Origin: Nemania diffusa
Lineage: Eukaryota; Ascomycota; Sordariomycetes; Xylariales; Xylariaceae
Reading direction: 5' to 3'
Length of the DNA: 64,000 nucleotides
NCBI GenBank assembly: GCA_038501195.1
Contig: JBBPUQ010000008.1
Location: 1,866,001-1,930,000, forward strand
Positions 13,242-26,374 of the stretch are shown piece after piece; positions within the stretch are counted from its first letter, which is position 1; each line of letters opens with the position of its first letter. The notes beneath the pieces were generated by a model. That model worked only from the letters and a program-made list of their open reading frames with translations. It was not told the DNA's origin and made no database searches. The translations under genes were made by a program, and so were the position numbers.

Positions 13242-13379
13242 GGCCGAACTTATTTATATATACCCAATAAGAGTATAAAATCATGCTCGGATAATAGTTT
13301 TATTAGATGTATGCAAATATCGTTCAGCCCCGCTATCCCACTTTGAAGTCACGGTGCCGAGTGGGTGCTTAAACGGATA
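13242..13379. repeat. Dispersed palindromic repeat, copy 1
   Basis: The first 38 nt (starting GGCCGAACTTATTTATATAT) are identical to a copy at 23736, and the downstream part (ATCCCACTT, AAGTCAC, GTGCCGAGTGGG, GCTTAAA) is also shared with a few substitutions. This copy carries about 25 nt more than the other between the two conserved blocks. Family unknown; it could be a fragment of a larger transposon or a small structured repeat. Confidence 0.75.
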
Positions 13380-13674
13380 TCTACTGATCTAGATAGGGTG
13401 TGGGAACCCCTGTCTAATCCCTGTTTTAGTCTAGACTAGGGGTCACTTTGACCTAGTCAGGCTGACGTATACACTGTAAATCCTCAACCACTGCCTGCCT
13501 TATACTGCTAACTAGCTTTTACCTGACTGCTTGTAATCGTGTGACCTATCTTCACTCTGGACCTTATCTCCTGACACAGTATCCCGTCCATTGCGCTGTC
13601 GGGAGTGCCAGAGACTATCCGATGCTGGCAATGAGACTTGGTGTCGTGTCTATGGAAATATGAGCCTGTATCAG

Positions 13675-14172
13675 CAGCGCCGCACACAGGCAAAGTAATA
13701 CTTTGACTGCTTTTCAATTAATTGATATAATCCAGGCAAAACAATCGGTTTTAAATTAATTGCAGGCAAAGGGATAGTTTAGTATCTGACTTGATACTTC
13801 ATAATTACTTCCAATTATTTTTCCTATTTTTCAATAATTCTTTTGGTTGTTTTTATGGTTAAAAAGATGCTTCTTTTCCTAGGTAGGCTGGGTGGCACCC
13901 TGTTTTTAGACCCACTTACTTAGCATCCATATGGCCACTTACCAAGCCACTTACCGAGCCACTTAACTTACCTACTTACTTTTTACAACTCTGTACGCTC
14001 TATTATAACATCTAGCAATTTACGTCATTGCTCGGATTATTTAGTCAATTAACTTGATCAATTCAAGCAATAGATTCAGGCAAGTCAGTCAACTAAGCGG
14101 TTTTTGCGATCAATTTAGGTAAAACAAGTTTAGAGGCTATTATTTGACTGATTTTACCTGTGGGTAGCGCTG
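13675..14172. mobile_element. hAT-type MITE, diverged copy
   Basis: Sister of the complete element at 24220-24854. The right end TACCTGTGGGTAGCGCTG is intact; the left end CAGCGCCGCACACAGGCAAAG is a mutated form of CAGCGCTACCCACAGGTAAAG. The subterminal blocks ACTTTGACTG, CAATTAATTGA and CGGTTTTAAATT, and the near-right-end block TTTGCGATCAATTTAGGTAA, are shared. The internal AGCCACTTA repeat array is shorter here. The 8 bp on each side (TGTATCAG and TGTGGTTT) do not match, so any target duplication has decayed. There is no transposase frame. Confidence 0.8.
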
Positions 14173-14293
14173 TGTGGTTTAGCGTTGCAATTCTGTTCTG
14201 CGACAATCAATGTTCATGGAAACGACGCATTGAGCTAGATACAGAATTTGCTGGATTATTTTCAAAATAAAATGATGGGGTGATAAGCCTCCC

Positions 14294-14677
14294 CTAAAGT
14301 TTATACTCTATTACTTCATAGATCTTGAAGTTCCTTTCAAATATCATGCTCTCCCCAGGAACTATTTCCATGTCAAATGAGCAGAGGACACTTGCAATGT
14401 CTTCATGGATAGCAAACTCGGACCTTATCTCGTCAACCAAACAGCGCAAGGTCTGTGGTTCTAACAAGAATAGCATGAGAGTACATTGAAACTGGGCAGA
14501 AGTCGGCTCATATCCAGCAATCATCAAGTGCCCAATCGTCACCTCGATAGGCTTTTCCTCTTTTATGCTTGGAAGTGGAGCGTCCGCCGGAAAACATTGT
14601 TCAAAGTGATGGAAATGTTGCTTTTTAGTCTGATTCTGGATGCTGATCCCTAACTCTTCTCGATTGATACGCTCCAA
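14294..14677 (-). pseudogene. Cytochrome P450 relic with internal deletion
   Basis: An open frame of 127 codons. Residues about 45-93 (IEVTIGHLMIAGYEPTSAQF, then LLEPQTLRCLVDEIRSEF) resemble the P450 I-helix, where the usual text is close to LIIAGSETT, and the following helix ending LxxEIRxxF. Immediately afterwards comes ASVLCSFDMEIVPGES, which resembles the extreme C-terminal strand region of fungal P450s. The K-helix ExxR motif and the heme-binding FxxGxRxC loop, which should lie between, are absent, so this cannot be a working P450. The N-terminal half of a P450 is also missing upstream. It lies about 120 bp from the hAT-type MITE. The family assignment is from pattern recognition only. 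Confidence 0.6.
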
Positions 14678-15102
14678 TTTGGAAAAACTCGCAATAGTCG
14701 ACGGTGGGATGCAGAGAAATTTAAGGAACGAAACGCAGGGGACCTTTTGGAGATCTGATTTGCTATGACGAAGAGGTTCACAGCCTATAGCTGATCTAAG
14801 AATGGGACTGTTTTCACTTTGGGGGTTTGTTAGCAGATTTATTGCAGAGCTGGGTATTACGGCTTAATCTAGGAACTCATTGTTTCGCACGTTGTTCATC
14901 TCATGGCTGTACGCCGTATATGCGCTTATATCCATAGCCAACCAATCCGCCAACTGGAGAAGCCAGTCAGGTAGTTGTCATTTATAACGCCACTATCAAT
15001 GTTACTTACAGTCTTCAAATCTATCCCCCCCCCCCCCAACCCTATTCCCTGACTACCCTTTTTCTCCTGTTTCCTAACCCTCTCTTATCTCGCCTACATT
15101 GC
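14678..15102. other. Intergenic stretch with a 13-C tract
   Basis: Space between the P450 relic and the 3' end of the pectate lyase gene. A run of 13 C lies at 15025-15037. No other P450 exon could be recognised here. Confidence 0.5.
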
Positions 15103-16356
15103 TTAGAAAACAAGGTTCTGTCCCGCGTTGGCAACGACAGAGCTCTTCGTGTTGGCGGATCCGAGGAGCGAGTAGCTATACGGGACGCTGGTGAGCGTGC
15201 CGACCGGGGCCGAGTTTGTGCTGCCGCCTAGGGTGACGTCCCGTACCACGGCGTATCCCGTCGTGTCGCTATCGGCGAAGTAGATGGCCTTGGTGCCGGA
15301 GCTCTCAAAAACGTCGCTCTCCACGAGGAGCTGGGCGCCCAGGCGCGTGTTGATGGCCGTGCTGACGTTGTAGTAGTAGTTGTTGTAGATGTGGCCGGTA
15401 CCGAAGCGGAACGAGGGCCCGCGGCTGTTCAGGTTCTTGAAGTCTACGGAAACACACAGTTAGCTGCTTTATTCCAAGCAGTGGCGGGCTAGATGTAGGG
15501 ACAAGCGGAGATGCAAGCCCGCGAGCGATCATCCATTCCTACTTCTCCGGCTGTCGAAAGGGGGAACTTGGATTAGCAGGGGTCCATACAGTTGTTGGCA
15601 TAAGTGACGATGAGATGACCAGTATCCTCGGCGGCGTTAGAGTCGCTGTGGCCCACGAGGGAGGCCTTCCAATGGTCGTGAATGTATGTGTTGGAGATGG
15701 TAATGTAGTCGGAAGCATGGGTCACGTCGATCAAGCCGTCGTAGTAGTCCTTGTCATGGTCTAGATCGCTAGACACGTCGCTGTGGTCGACCCATACGTT
15801 CTTCGAGGCCTGAATGGTGATAGCGTCGCCATACTCGGCTAGGACTTTGGAGATCTTCATGTTCCGAATGATGACATTGGATTGTTTGTTGATTGTAAGA
15901 CCAATTCCCGTGAGGCCTAGGTGAAGCAAATCAGTCTTGCTATTTAACAACTATCACCCCGAGGATTCCAAACTTACTGGAACCCGATGCGCCGATGATG
16001 GACTTGTTAGAAGTCACTGCAACCTTGGCAGCCCCCGAGAGGTTACCCTTCAAGACGATGACATAAGCGCCGTCGGCGGCGGCTGCGGCAGTGAAGGCTG
16101 CGAGGGTCGAGACGGTCGTCGTGGTGCCACCTGCTCCGCCCTTGGTACTGCTCACGGATTAGTACGGCCCCATTTTCTTGTATTAGGGGGGGAGATATTA
16201 CCCGCCATTCTGCTGAGCATAACCCACGTTCGCAGTATCAGTGATACTCGCTCTTTTCTCGATGACGCGGGCATCCAGCGGGCGGTCCACAGTGGGCGTG
16301 GGAGAGGCGGACACACAAGCCGCTAGCACGGCGACAGCAACAGATGTGAACTTCAT
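15103..16356 (-). CDS. Secreted pectate lyase (PL1 family)
   Basis: Cleaves polygalacturonate in plant cell walls by calcium-dependent beta-elimination. Four exons on the minus strand, 16202-16356, 15978-16147, 15590-15916 and 15103-15443, sum exactly to 330 aa, normal for fungal PL1 enzymes. Introns are 54, 61 and 146 nt with GT-AG ends; the last (GTATGG...CGTAG) joins YANN to YFKNLNSRGPSFRFG. Seen: signal peptide MKFTSVAVAVLAACVSASP, a possible Kex2-type site at IEKR, KSIIGASGSSLTG, the vWxDH-type motif NVWVDHSDVSSD with DYYDGLIDVTHASDYIT (calcium-binding acidic residues) and NSRGPSFRFG with the likely catalytic arginine. The conserved stacked-strand core is complete, so the gene looks functional. 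A TATAAAG box lies about 100 bp upstream. Confidence 0.95.
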
Positions 16357-16455
16357 GATGCGCAGATTGAGTAGGTAGGAATGATTCTGTCTGGGGTCCC
16401 GATGCTGGTCTGTCGTGCTACTCTCTATCTTAGCTCTGGGTGCAACTGGTCTATC

Positions 16456-16462
16456 CTTTATA
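16456..16462 (-). promoter_or_regulatory. Likely TATA box of the pectate lyase gene
   Basis: TATAAAG on the minus strand, about 100 bp upstream of the pectate lyase start codon at 16356, in the context GTATAAAGGATAG. Position and match are what is expected for a strongly induced secreted-enzyme gene; not proven. Confidence 0.55.
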
Positions 16463-18795
16463 CATATTGACTCGGGCGTTGTCCTGTGATGCTTTCAGAT
16501 CATTCCATAAGTAGAATGATTCTATAGTAGTCAATCATCACGTAGATCACGAAATGAGGAATGGAACCAAAAGATTATCCTCGAATCAGTGGCAGCTTTG
16601 GAGCCTCGCGACCCCCTCGAAGGGCATACGACATCACTCCATGGAATTACCTAAGAGATATTCCAGCTCGCACATCCTGCTCCGTCCGCTGGAGAGGTCT
16701 GCCCAAGCGGCTGCATTTGAGAGCCGTCTTCTGGAATTGTGGGTATGTCAACTTTAGGAAGCATGTGTTGTTACAGGTTCGCGATGGATGCTGGAATTAT
16801 TCCCGAAGAAAAGAGTCCGGGAGATGAGGCCGCATGCATCAATGATCGGCAATATGGGTTTGACGAGACTAGCTCCCGCTCGTTTGTTTTTTTCTTCCCC
16901 TGTTAAGAGGAACCCCTGAGTATAGGGAGTCTAGTCCCCATTCTGGGTTTCATTCTCGAGTTAACTGATTAACTCTTCCTCAGGGACAATTTTGAAATCG
17001 CGAGGTTATCAAACAAGGCTGGTAGAACACTCTATCATATGCTCTATTATAATAAGGTGCTCGTTTCACGAATTGAACTACTTGCTGTTTTCATCAGCGC
17101 CTTCTTCGCAGTCCGATCAGCTCGCCATAAAATACAAATAGAGAAACGTGCCAAGGCAACTGTACCGTATCTGGTCCGGCCAATATACGCCAATACCTGG
17201 GGTAAGTAGGGAGGGTTGCACTGCGAATGAATCCTACGAAGGGGGACGAAAGGGCATTGGCGCAAAAAAAAAAGCTTGGAAAAGTTAAATAGACTGCCAG
17301 ACTTAGTCATTGGAGGAAAAAAGGCGAGCGGGAGCTTTATTAAGAGTGCGCGGCCGCCTTGGCACCTTCTACCAGCCTACGGCATCAGATAAATGAGATC
17401 GGACTTGGCAGCGCCTAGCATTATTCTGAGCTGGCGAAGCCCCGAAAAGATGGAATGAAATGAACAACACGTTGATTCGGAAAGATCCAAACGCCCGGCA
17501 TATAACTTTACGACCAGAATATCCAACCCTATAGCTCGTTGGCATAAAGAACGAAGACATCGGTGCAGCGAGCGTCACCACGTTGTCTAGGTAGGTTGTG
17601 AGTGCCGAATGCAGATGGGAGTCCTGGCGCTTTGTATACCCCAATGTTATCGGAGGATGCTATTAGGTAACAGAGAGAAGAACTTGTTGATTAATTAGAT
17701 TTATAGGTTAAATAACTCCGAAGACGATAAAGTGAAGAGAACAGCAGAGTAGGAAGAGAGCTTGACGGCGAGAATAGAGTTTGGAGTTTGTTGCGGATAA
17801 CTCTGCCTCAACGCTTGCTACTAGTTAGTTCCCTGAAGTGACTACAACTACTTAGCGTTACCTACTCAGTTCGTTCGAGAGCTACAATGATAGCACATGA
17901 TGAGATAGTAGAAATACTAGTTGAATAACAAGGTTTCAAAGAAGGTGAGTTGCTGACCTAGCCCTCATATTGATCGCAACGGAGCTTCCATTGGTGGGAG
18001 AGGAAGCACCACGGATACTAACCGACACGCGTTTTTACGGCCTATACAGTTGGTTACGGCGAGTGTTCGAACGTGGCGGATTCTACTTTAGTAGTGCGGA
18101 AATTGAAACTTAGATAACTTCTGTCTAGACTTTTGCTGATTGAGTTTCGCCGTGTCATATTCTTAGTGATGAGAATGATCGCCTTATGCTAAAGGTTCAT
18201 GGATGACCATATAAGTAGGTGAGCCCCCGAGTTAGACGTGACCCTATTCAACTACCTAGGTAGGTAGGGACCGAGATTATCATACCTTCCATCAGGTAAA
18301 TGGATACCATAAGGGTATTGTGGGTGGTACTTTCGAGACGAATATAAGGGGCGTATATTGGCAATATCGGCTACCTTGTAACTTACACCTTTCTCATGGA
18401 TTGAGTACATACTTAAGGTAGGCACCCATTACTTCCCTACGTTGGTAAGGAGCTCTTTCACTCGGAAAGAATGAGAGGCTAATATAAGAGGTAATTTAAA
18501 AAGAGAGAAAGAGCAGCCGTAGGATACAGGTTGAGGTATTAGATCGCTTTAAAAAGCTTCCTGACAATCTTGACCTTCTTTTCCGTCTCTTCTCATCCTT
18601 CTCAACCACTTCGCCTCAGTATTCTGCCGTCATCATCGTATTGTCTTTCGGCATTTTGGACTGACAATTGCTTTATTATTCGTCGCTCCAATATCTCTAA
18701 AGTCCCAATACAGACCCTCTATTCCTCCAGGGCGTGAGAAAGGTCGAGATTCGGCGTCCCACTAGACCAACCGAAGTCTGCCTTAACAATCCAAG
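16463..18795. other. Intergenic stretch between divergent genes, no gene seen
   Basis: Separates the pectate lyase (-) from the IgE-binding-like gene (+). Frames such as 16554-16827 and 17047-17310 show no domain and no exon partner. Features seen are an A tract near 17265, a CCTAGGTAGG motif near 18255 and a pyrimidine-rich stretch at about 18560-18740 that may be the 5' UTR of the next gene. Confidence 0.5.
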
Positions 18796-19577
18796 ATGCA
18801 TTTCCTGCTGTCTCTGGTAACCGCCGGTCTCGTCTCGGCGGACGTGTTCTCGATCAATGCCTTCATCCCTGGCAGCAGTATTGACGGGTCACTACTCCAT
18901 GCGTCCCACCACGGCCTTTACAGTGGTCTTACGGAACCAGCAACCTACTGCCCTCTCAATCCCCCTTTCGACTGTCCTCAGGTCGCCGGCACGCTGGTGA
19001 CGCAGAACATGGGAGCTATGGCAGTAAGTACTCATGCGTTGATGCACCAAGTTCCCTTGTTGAGTCGTAGCAAATTAGCTACACCATCCCTCTCAATCGT
19101 CTCTTCATTCTTCTCAATCCTTGCCCCTATTGCCTACCTAATACACCTCGCCGGGGTCTATAATATCAACCAGCAGCAGCTCATATCAATTACTCTTAGC
19201 GGACGCAACTAACCTTCTGTGTGAACTTTTAGGTTGCCGTAGCCGGGGGTCAGCAAATCTATATTCAAGCCGACGGACAGGTCAAATATTCAATCCCCCA
19301 TTCAGCATATATCCCCCCAGGCTCGATACGCAGCGGGTGGTATCACAAGACAGTCACCTCGCCGGCCCGGGTGCCGATGCAATATGACCTGCTTGACTTT
19401 GACGACGGTCGCGGCCACAGCGGCCTAGCCCTCTGTCCCGACACCAACTTCTCAGAAGGGGGTATTCATGCATTATACGCCAAGACTGAAGGCTTCAACA
19501 CGGGTTTGTGCATAGACGTCGCCGGATTGATTTTGACCAAGTCAGAATCTAATGTTGGGTGCTGGCAATACGATTGA
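18796..19577 (+). CDS. Small secreted IgE-binding-protein-like cell-wall protein
   Basis: Two exons, 18796-19023 and 19233-19577, with a 209-nt phase-0 intron (GTAAGT...TTTTAG, ACTAAC inside), give 190 aa. Seen: signal peptide MHFLLSLVTAGLVSADVFS, then ATYCPLNPPFDCPQVAGTLV, VAVAGGQQIYIQADGQVKYS and HSAYIPPGSIRSGW, a layout like the fungal extracellular proteins annotated as IgE-binding or allergen-like (ATYCP near the start, GGQQVYV, HSASIPPGS). Six cysteines are visible in the mature part. The biochemical role of the family is unknown; members are secreted or wall-associated. The start ATG is the only one that gives a signal peptide. Confidence 0.75.
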
Positions 19578-19869
19578 TAATAGCCAGGGGCAGTTGAAAG
19601 GGGCAGGGTTTTAGTTTGTCTTGTAATATTCTTCTCAACAACAGTCATAGGTATTCATTCATAGAGCTTCTTCAAGCAGGAATCATTAGTGTTTATTATA
19701 AACGCCGATATTTTTTTATCCAGATACCAAGTATTTCCAGTATGTCATTTATCCTGAATTCGAAAGAGGAGTCGGAGCGAGTAAGAGCTTACTAGGAGGT
19801 AGGTACTCTGTGTTGGGCATCCTATGTTCACTCATAACGTCAATACCAAAAAGGCCAATTGTGATATAC
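19578..19869. other. Short gap between convergent genes
   Basis: 3' ends of the IgE-binding-like gene (+) and beta-galactosidase (-) face each other here. Nothing beyond AT-rich 3' UTR-like sequence is seen. Confidence 0.4.
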
Positions 19870-23265
<3,396 letters not shown>

Positions 23266-23733
23266 AATGAATGAGCATAAATGATGAAATTATGAGATCA
23301 TCTGTGGTTTTTAGTCTACGCGCAATAAGTGTTTAGGCGCAATTTTGAGCTAGCCGAATACAATAAGGGGCTTTGAAAAGAGATCCAATTAAGAATGCAG
23401 TTCAACAGATCCTGTCAACTTGATGAGTGGGAGATATCAATTTCAGGAGTACAGAGTAACCAATTAGCTGAACATCCAAGCAGCCTATAGAATCGTGAAG
23501 CTAATACCAAGCAGGTGAACAATACAATTCAGCGAAGGGCCATTAGTGAGCGTTGTGTGGTGACCCCAGGCCTGATGCTCAAAATGCGGAGGTTGGTTAG
23601 TGGAGGTTGGGGTAGAACGGATAGTGCCGCACGTAATAGGTAGCTACCTTAGGTACCTACCTACCTACCCTAAGTACTTACGTCACTATATCATTACGTA
23701 AGCGATTAGATAAAGCATCCTAAATTACCTAAT
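23266..23733. other. Beta-galactosidase upstream region
   Basis: Presumed promoter of the beta-galactosidase gene. A cluster of (C)CTAGGTA/TACCTACC motifs at about 23637-23682 is the only structure noticed. Confidence 0.4.
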
Positions 23734-23846
23734 GGGGCCGAACTTATTTATATATACCCAATAAGAGTATAAACTCGTACTCGGATATGTTCGGCCCTGT
23801 TATCCCACTTTTAAGTCACTGTGCCGAGTGGGCGCTTAAAGGGATA
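23734..23846. repeat. Dispersed palindromic repeat, copy 2
   Basis: Second copy of the repeat at 13242. Here an inverted repeat is clear: GGGCCGAAC near the left end and GTTCGGCCC about 55 nt later, followed by a second potential stem, TTATCCCACTTTTAAG against CTTAAAGGGATAG. In this copy the two conserved blocks are directly adjacent, so it may be closer to the original form. No coding capacity and no known family. Confidence 0.75.
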
Positions 23847-24065
23847 GCAAATTAGGTACTTACAAAATATCATCAACAATACCATTCTCGTAGCAATGCC
23901 GGCAGAATTATCTTTTGGATGGAATACAAGATAGTATGAACGGTTGTGGACTTCTTGCTCACACAACGCAGGGCCCACCCAATGCAAACATGAATGTGGA
24001 ACCAAGTTCTGTGTAGGTGATCTCTTAAAATAATCCCCCTTTGCCCCTTGTACAATCATGTAATC

Positions 24066-24147
24066 TGTTAGAAATACACATTTGGAAAGAAAGATCAATA
24101 ATTGACCGGTCACGCCAAATCTTTTGGCGCAGTATTATTTTCTAACA
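24066..24147. mobile_element. 82-bp TG...CA mini-element with 5-bp target duplication, copy 1
   Basis: Begins TGTTAGAAAT and ends TTTTCTAACA, so the ends form a 9-bp inverted repeat and carry the TG...CA ends of integrase-type elements. It is flanked on both sides by TAATC (24061-24065 and 24148-24152), a perfect 5-bp duplication. The core holds a 10-bp palindrome TGACCGGTCA and a CGCCAAA/TTTGGCG stem. A second copy with a different 5-bp duplication lies at 52453. Confidence 0.85.
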
Positions 24148-24219
24148 TAATCCCAACCGATCAGACAATATGCCATTGAAAAATCATTTCATGTTTCATG
24201 TTGGTTAGAGTGTGGAATC

Positions 24220-24854
24220 CAGCGCTACCCACAGGTAAAGTAATACTTTGACTGACTGTCAATTAATTGACCCAATCCAGTCCAAATAATCGGTTTTAAA
24301 TTGATTGCAGATAAAGTAATAATTCTTTACCTGACTTGTTACTTGTTAATTACTTCCAATTAATTTTTCTATTTTTTTAAATATTTTTTTGTTGTTTTTT
24401 TTAGTAAAAAAGAGGCCTTCTTTTCTTAGGTAGGCTAGGTGGCACCCTGTTTTTAACCCCACGTCCTGCCCACATATTCAGCCACTTACACAGCCACTTA
24501 TACAGCCACTTATACAGCCACTTCTCTAGCTACTGATTTAGCTACTTACATTTACATTCTATTACCTTACTTACTAACCACTTTATTAACCACTTTATCT
24601 ACTACCTTATCTATCACCCTACCTACTTACTTACTTACATCTACTTACACCTACTTACACTTATTTATCTATTTACCTTGCTTTCTACAATCTGTACTTT
24701 TTATGTACATTGCTTAAGTTACTTAGTCAATTAACTTGATCAATCCAGTCAATAGATTTTAGCAAGTCAGTCAAACAAGCGTTTTTTGCGATCAATTTAG
24801 GTAAAACAAGTCAAGAGGCTATTATTTGACTAACTTTACCTGTGGGTAGCGCTG
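24220..24854. mobile_element. hAT-type MITE, complete copy with 8-bp target duplication
   Basis: 635 bp. Ends are inverted repeats starting CAGCGCTACCCACAGGTAAAG and finishing ACTTTACCTGTGGGTAGCGCTG. The flanks are identical 8-mers, GTGGAATC at 24212-24219 and 24855-24862; an 8-bp duplication and CAG ends are the mark of hAT elements. No transposase is encoded, so it depends on an enzyme made elsewhere. The middle contains an array of short degenerate units such as AGCCACTTATAC and CTACTTAC, longer than in the copy at 13675. Confidence 0.9.
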
Positions 24855-24862
24855 GTGGAATC

Positions 24863-25165
24863 TATCCGGACAGAGCCCCCTTTAGTTAGCTCTAGATATT
24901 AGAAACGTTGACACGCTTACAAGGCTTAAGAACAACTAATCATGTGACCGGAATATATTTCAGTTCCATAGCATGTAGGTAGCCTATGTCTATATCTTTA
25001 CCCCAGCGCCACACTTCTTAAACTAAACGCATTACGCTCACTAAACTGTAAGCCCCAATAGCTACCTACTCTTAACAATTCATCCTGGCGGTCTCACAAT
25101 CTGCTCCTATGATACCTCCTTGACGAGGTCAGACCTCTTCAATGGTCTTCTGTAGTTGCGAGAGT
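24863..25165. other. Short intergenic gap
   Basis: Between the hAT-type MITE and the stop of the DUF7924-like gene. Nothing recognised; presumably the 3' UTR of that minus-strand gene. Confidence 0.4.
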
Positions 25166-26374
25166 CTACTGAGCAGCCCCCAGTGAATTTCGGAATCTAG
25201 AGTTCGCATCCTGAATAAAGGCATCCCGGTATTGCTTAGCTAGATCTCTAACATTTCTAAATGCGGTAACACCCTCAATAAACACCTCCAGCGTACCAGT
25301 GAGGGAATACGAGTTGACCTGGGCCATATGATACTCAGGTCGCGCACTGGAAGCTGTGGGCAGCATGGCGTAATGCGCATAAATTTTGAGAGTCCCTTCA
25401 TGATATGTGACGCTAAACGAGCACGCACGGCCGTCGTAGGTCGGCTCGTCGACGCCGTAGTTCCTGAGATAATGCATGCCACGAGCCCCGACGGCTCCAT
25501 CGTAACAAACTTGTCGATTTGCTACCGCCATGTCCCCGGAAGGACCTTTGAGTTCTATAAAGAAATTGGGGGCTAAGGGCTTATGAAGCATTGAAGATGG
25601 GATAATGTAACCACTGAGATCTTTACGAACCAAAGGTTCGAGGTCTCTCGGGTTTGCACCATAATATAAATCCGGCTGAGGTGCCGCGATTGACCCGTCG
25701 GTAAGTGGTTGAAGGTTGCCAAATTGTGTGTTCCAGGCAGGCAGGTAGTCTGTTGTACCTAGAATAGTCGGCATTACGTTAACTTTAATATCTTCTTCAT
25801 CCTTTGCGCGAAAATTAGCTGCCTGGAAGCTCCGAAAATCGAAGTTCGAAAATTCCGATATGGGCCTCTCCGCCGAGAGAATGGGCTTAATCCATTCTAG
25901 GTCCTGAACTTGTGACTCTGAACAGAGATAGATGCCGTAATCGGCCAGATGGAGTTCAAAGCCGAGATGATAGACTGTTGCCGTCCTTTTAGTCTTGTAT
26001 GTGCCCGTGTTAGGTGTCGTCGTTGATTGGCCTTGTAAAGAATTCATCTTGGAGCTTCGGAGGGCGTAGCCTCGCAGGTCAGACAAATCTGGGCCGCCGT
26101 TGCTTGCAAACTGGAGAAGCTCGTTGGCACCTGTCACGCCCGGCTCGCTGATTATAGCAGGTGAGGGAAAGCAGAGTCGCGTACGGTTGCGACGGTCGAA
26201 CTCTTTCAGCGCTCGGGGTACTAATGGAACACGCGAGAGGCGATCCCAGAACTCGGGAGGCTCTTGATTCTCTCGTCGCTGGATCTTCACTGGGCGAGTG
26301 TCGGGACGAGGATCATCAGAAGCAGTAGATTTGCTCTCTATGCGTCGTCTCTTGAGGGTTTGAGGTCTCTCCAT
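25166..26374 (-). CDS. DUF7924-like protein with PD-(D/E)XK nuclease signature
   Basis: Single exon, 402 aa. The sequence resembles a family common in filamentous fungi, now labelled DUF7924, characterised by a block like NFFIELKGPSGDMAVANRQ followed by CYDGAVGARGMHYLRNYG. The pattern PD (234-235) ... E274-L-K276 fits a PD-(D/E)XK nuclease core, so a nuclease-like fold is likely, but catalytic activity is not established for the family. The N-terminus is basic (LKRRRIESKS, PVKIQRR) and could be a nuclear localisation signal. The gene lies between small mobile elements and a long gene-poor stretch. Such proteins are often found in many copies per genome; whether that is so here cannot be seen. 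Confidence 0.75.
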   Translation of the reverse strand: MERPQTLKRRRIESKSTASDDPRPDTRPVKIQRRENQEPPEFWDRLSRVPLVPRALKEFDRRNRTRLCFPSPAIISEPGVTGANELLQFASNGGPDLSDLRGYALRSSKMNSLQGQSTTTPNTGTYKTKRTATVYHLGFELHLADYGIYLCSESQVQDLEWIKPILSAERPISEFSNFDFRSFQAANFRAKDEEDIKVNVMPTILGTTDYLPAWNTQFGNLQPLTDGSIAAPQPDLYYGANPRDLEPLVRKDLSGYIIPSSMLHKPLAPNFFIELKGPSGDMAVANRQVCYDGAVGARGMHYLRNYGVDEPTYDGRACSFSVTYHEGTLKIYAHYAMLPTASSARPEYHMAQVNSYSLTGTLEVFIEGVTAFRNVRDLAKQYRDAFIQDANSRFRNSLGAAQ

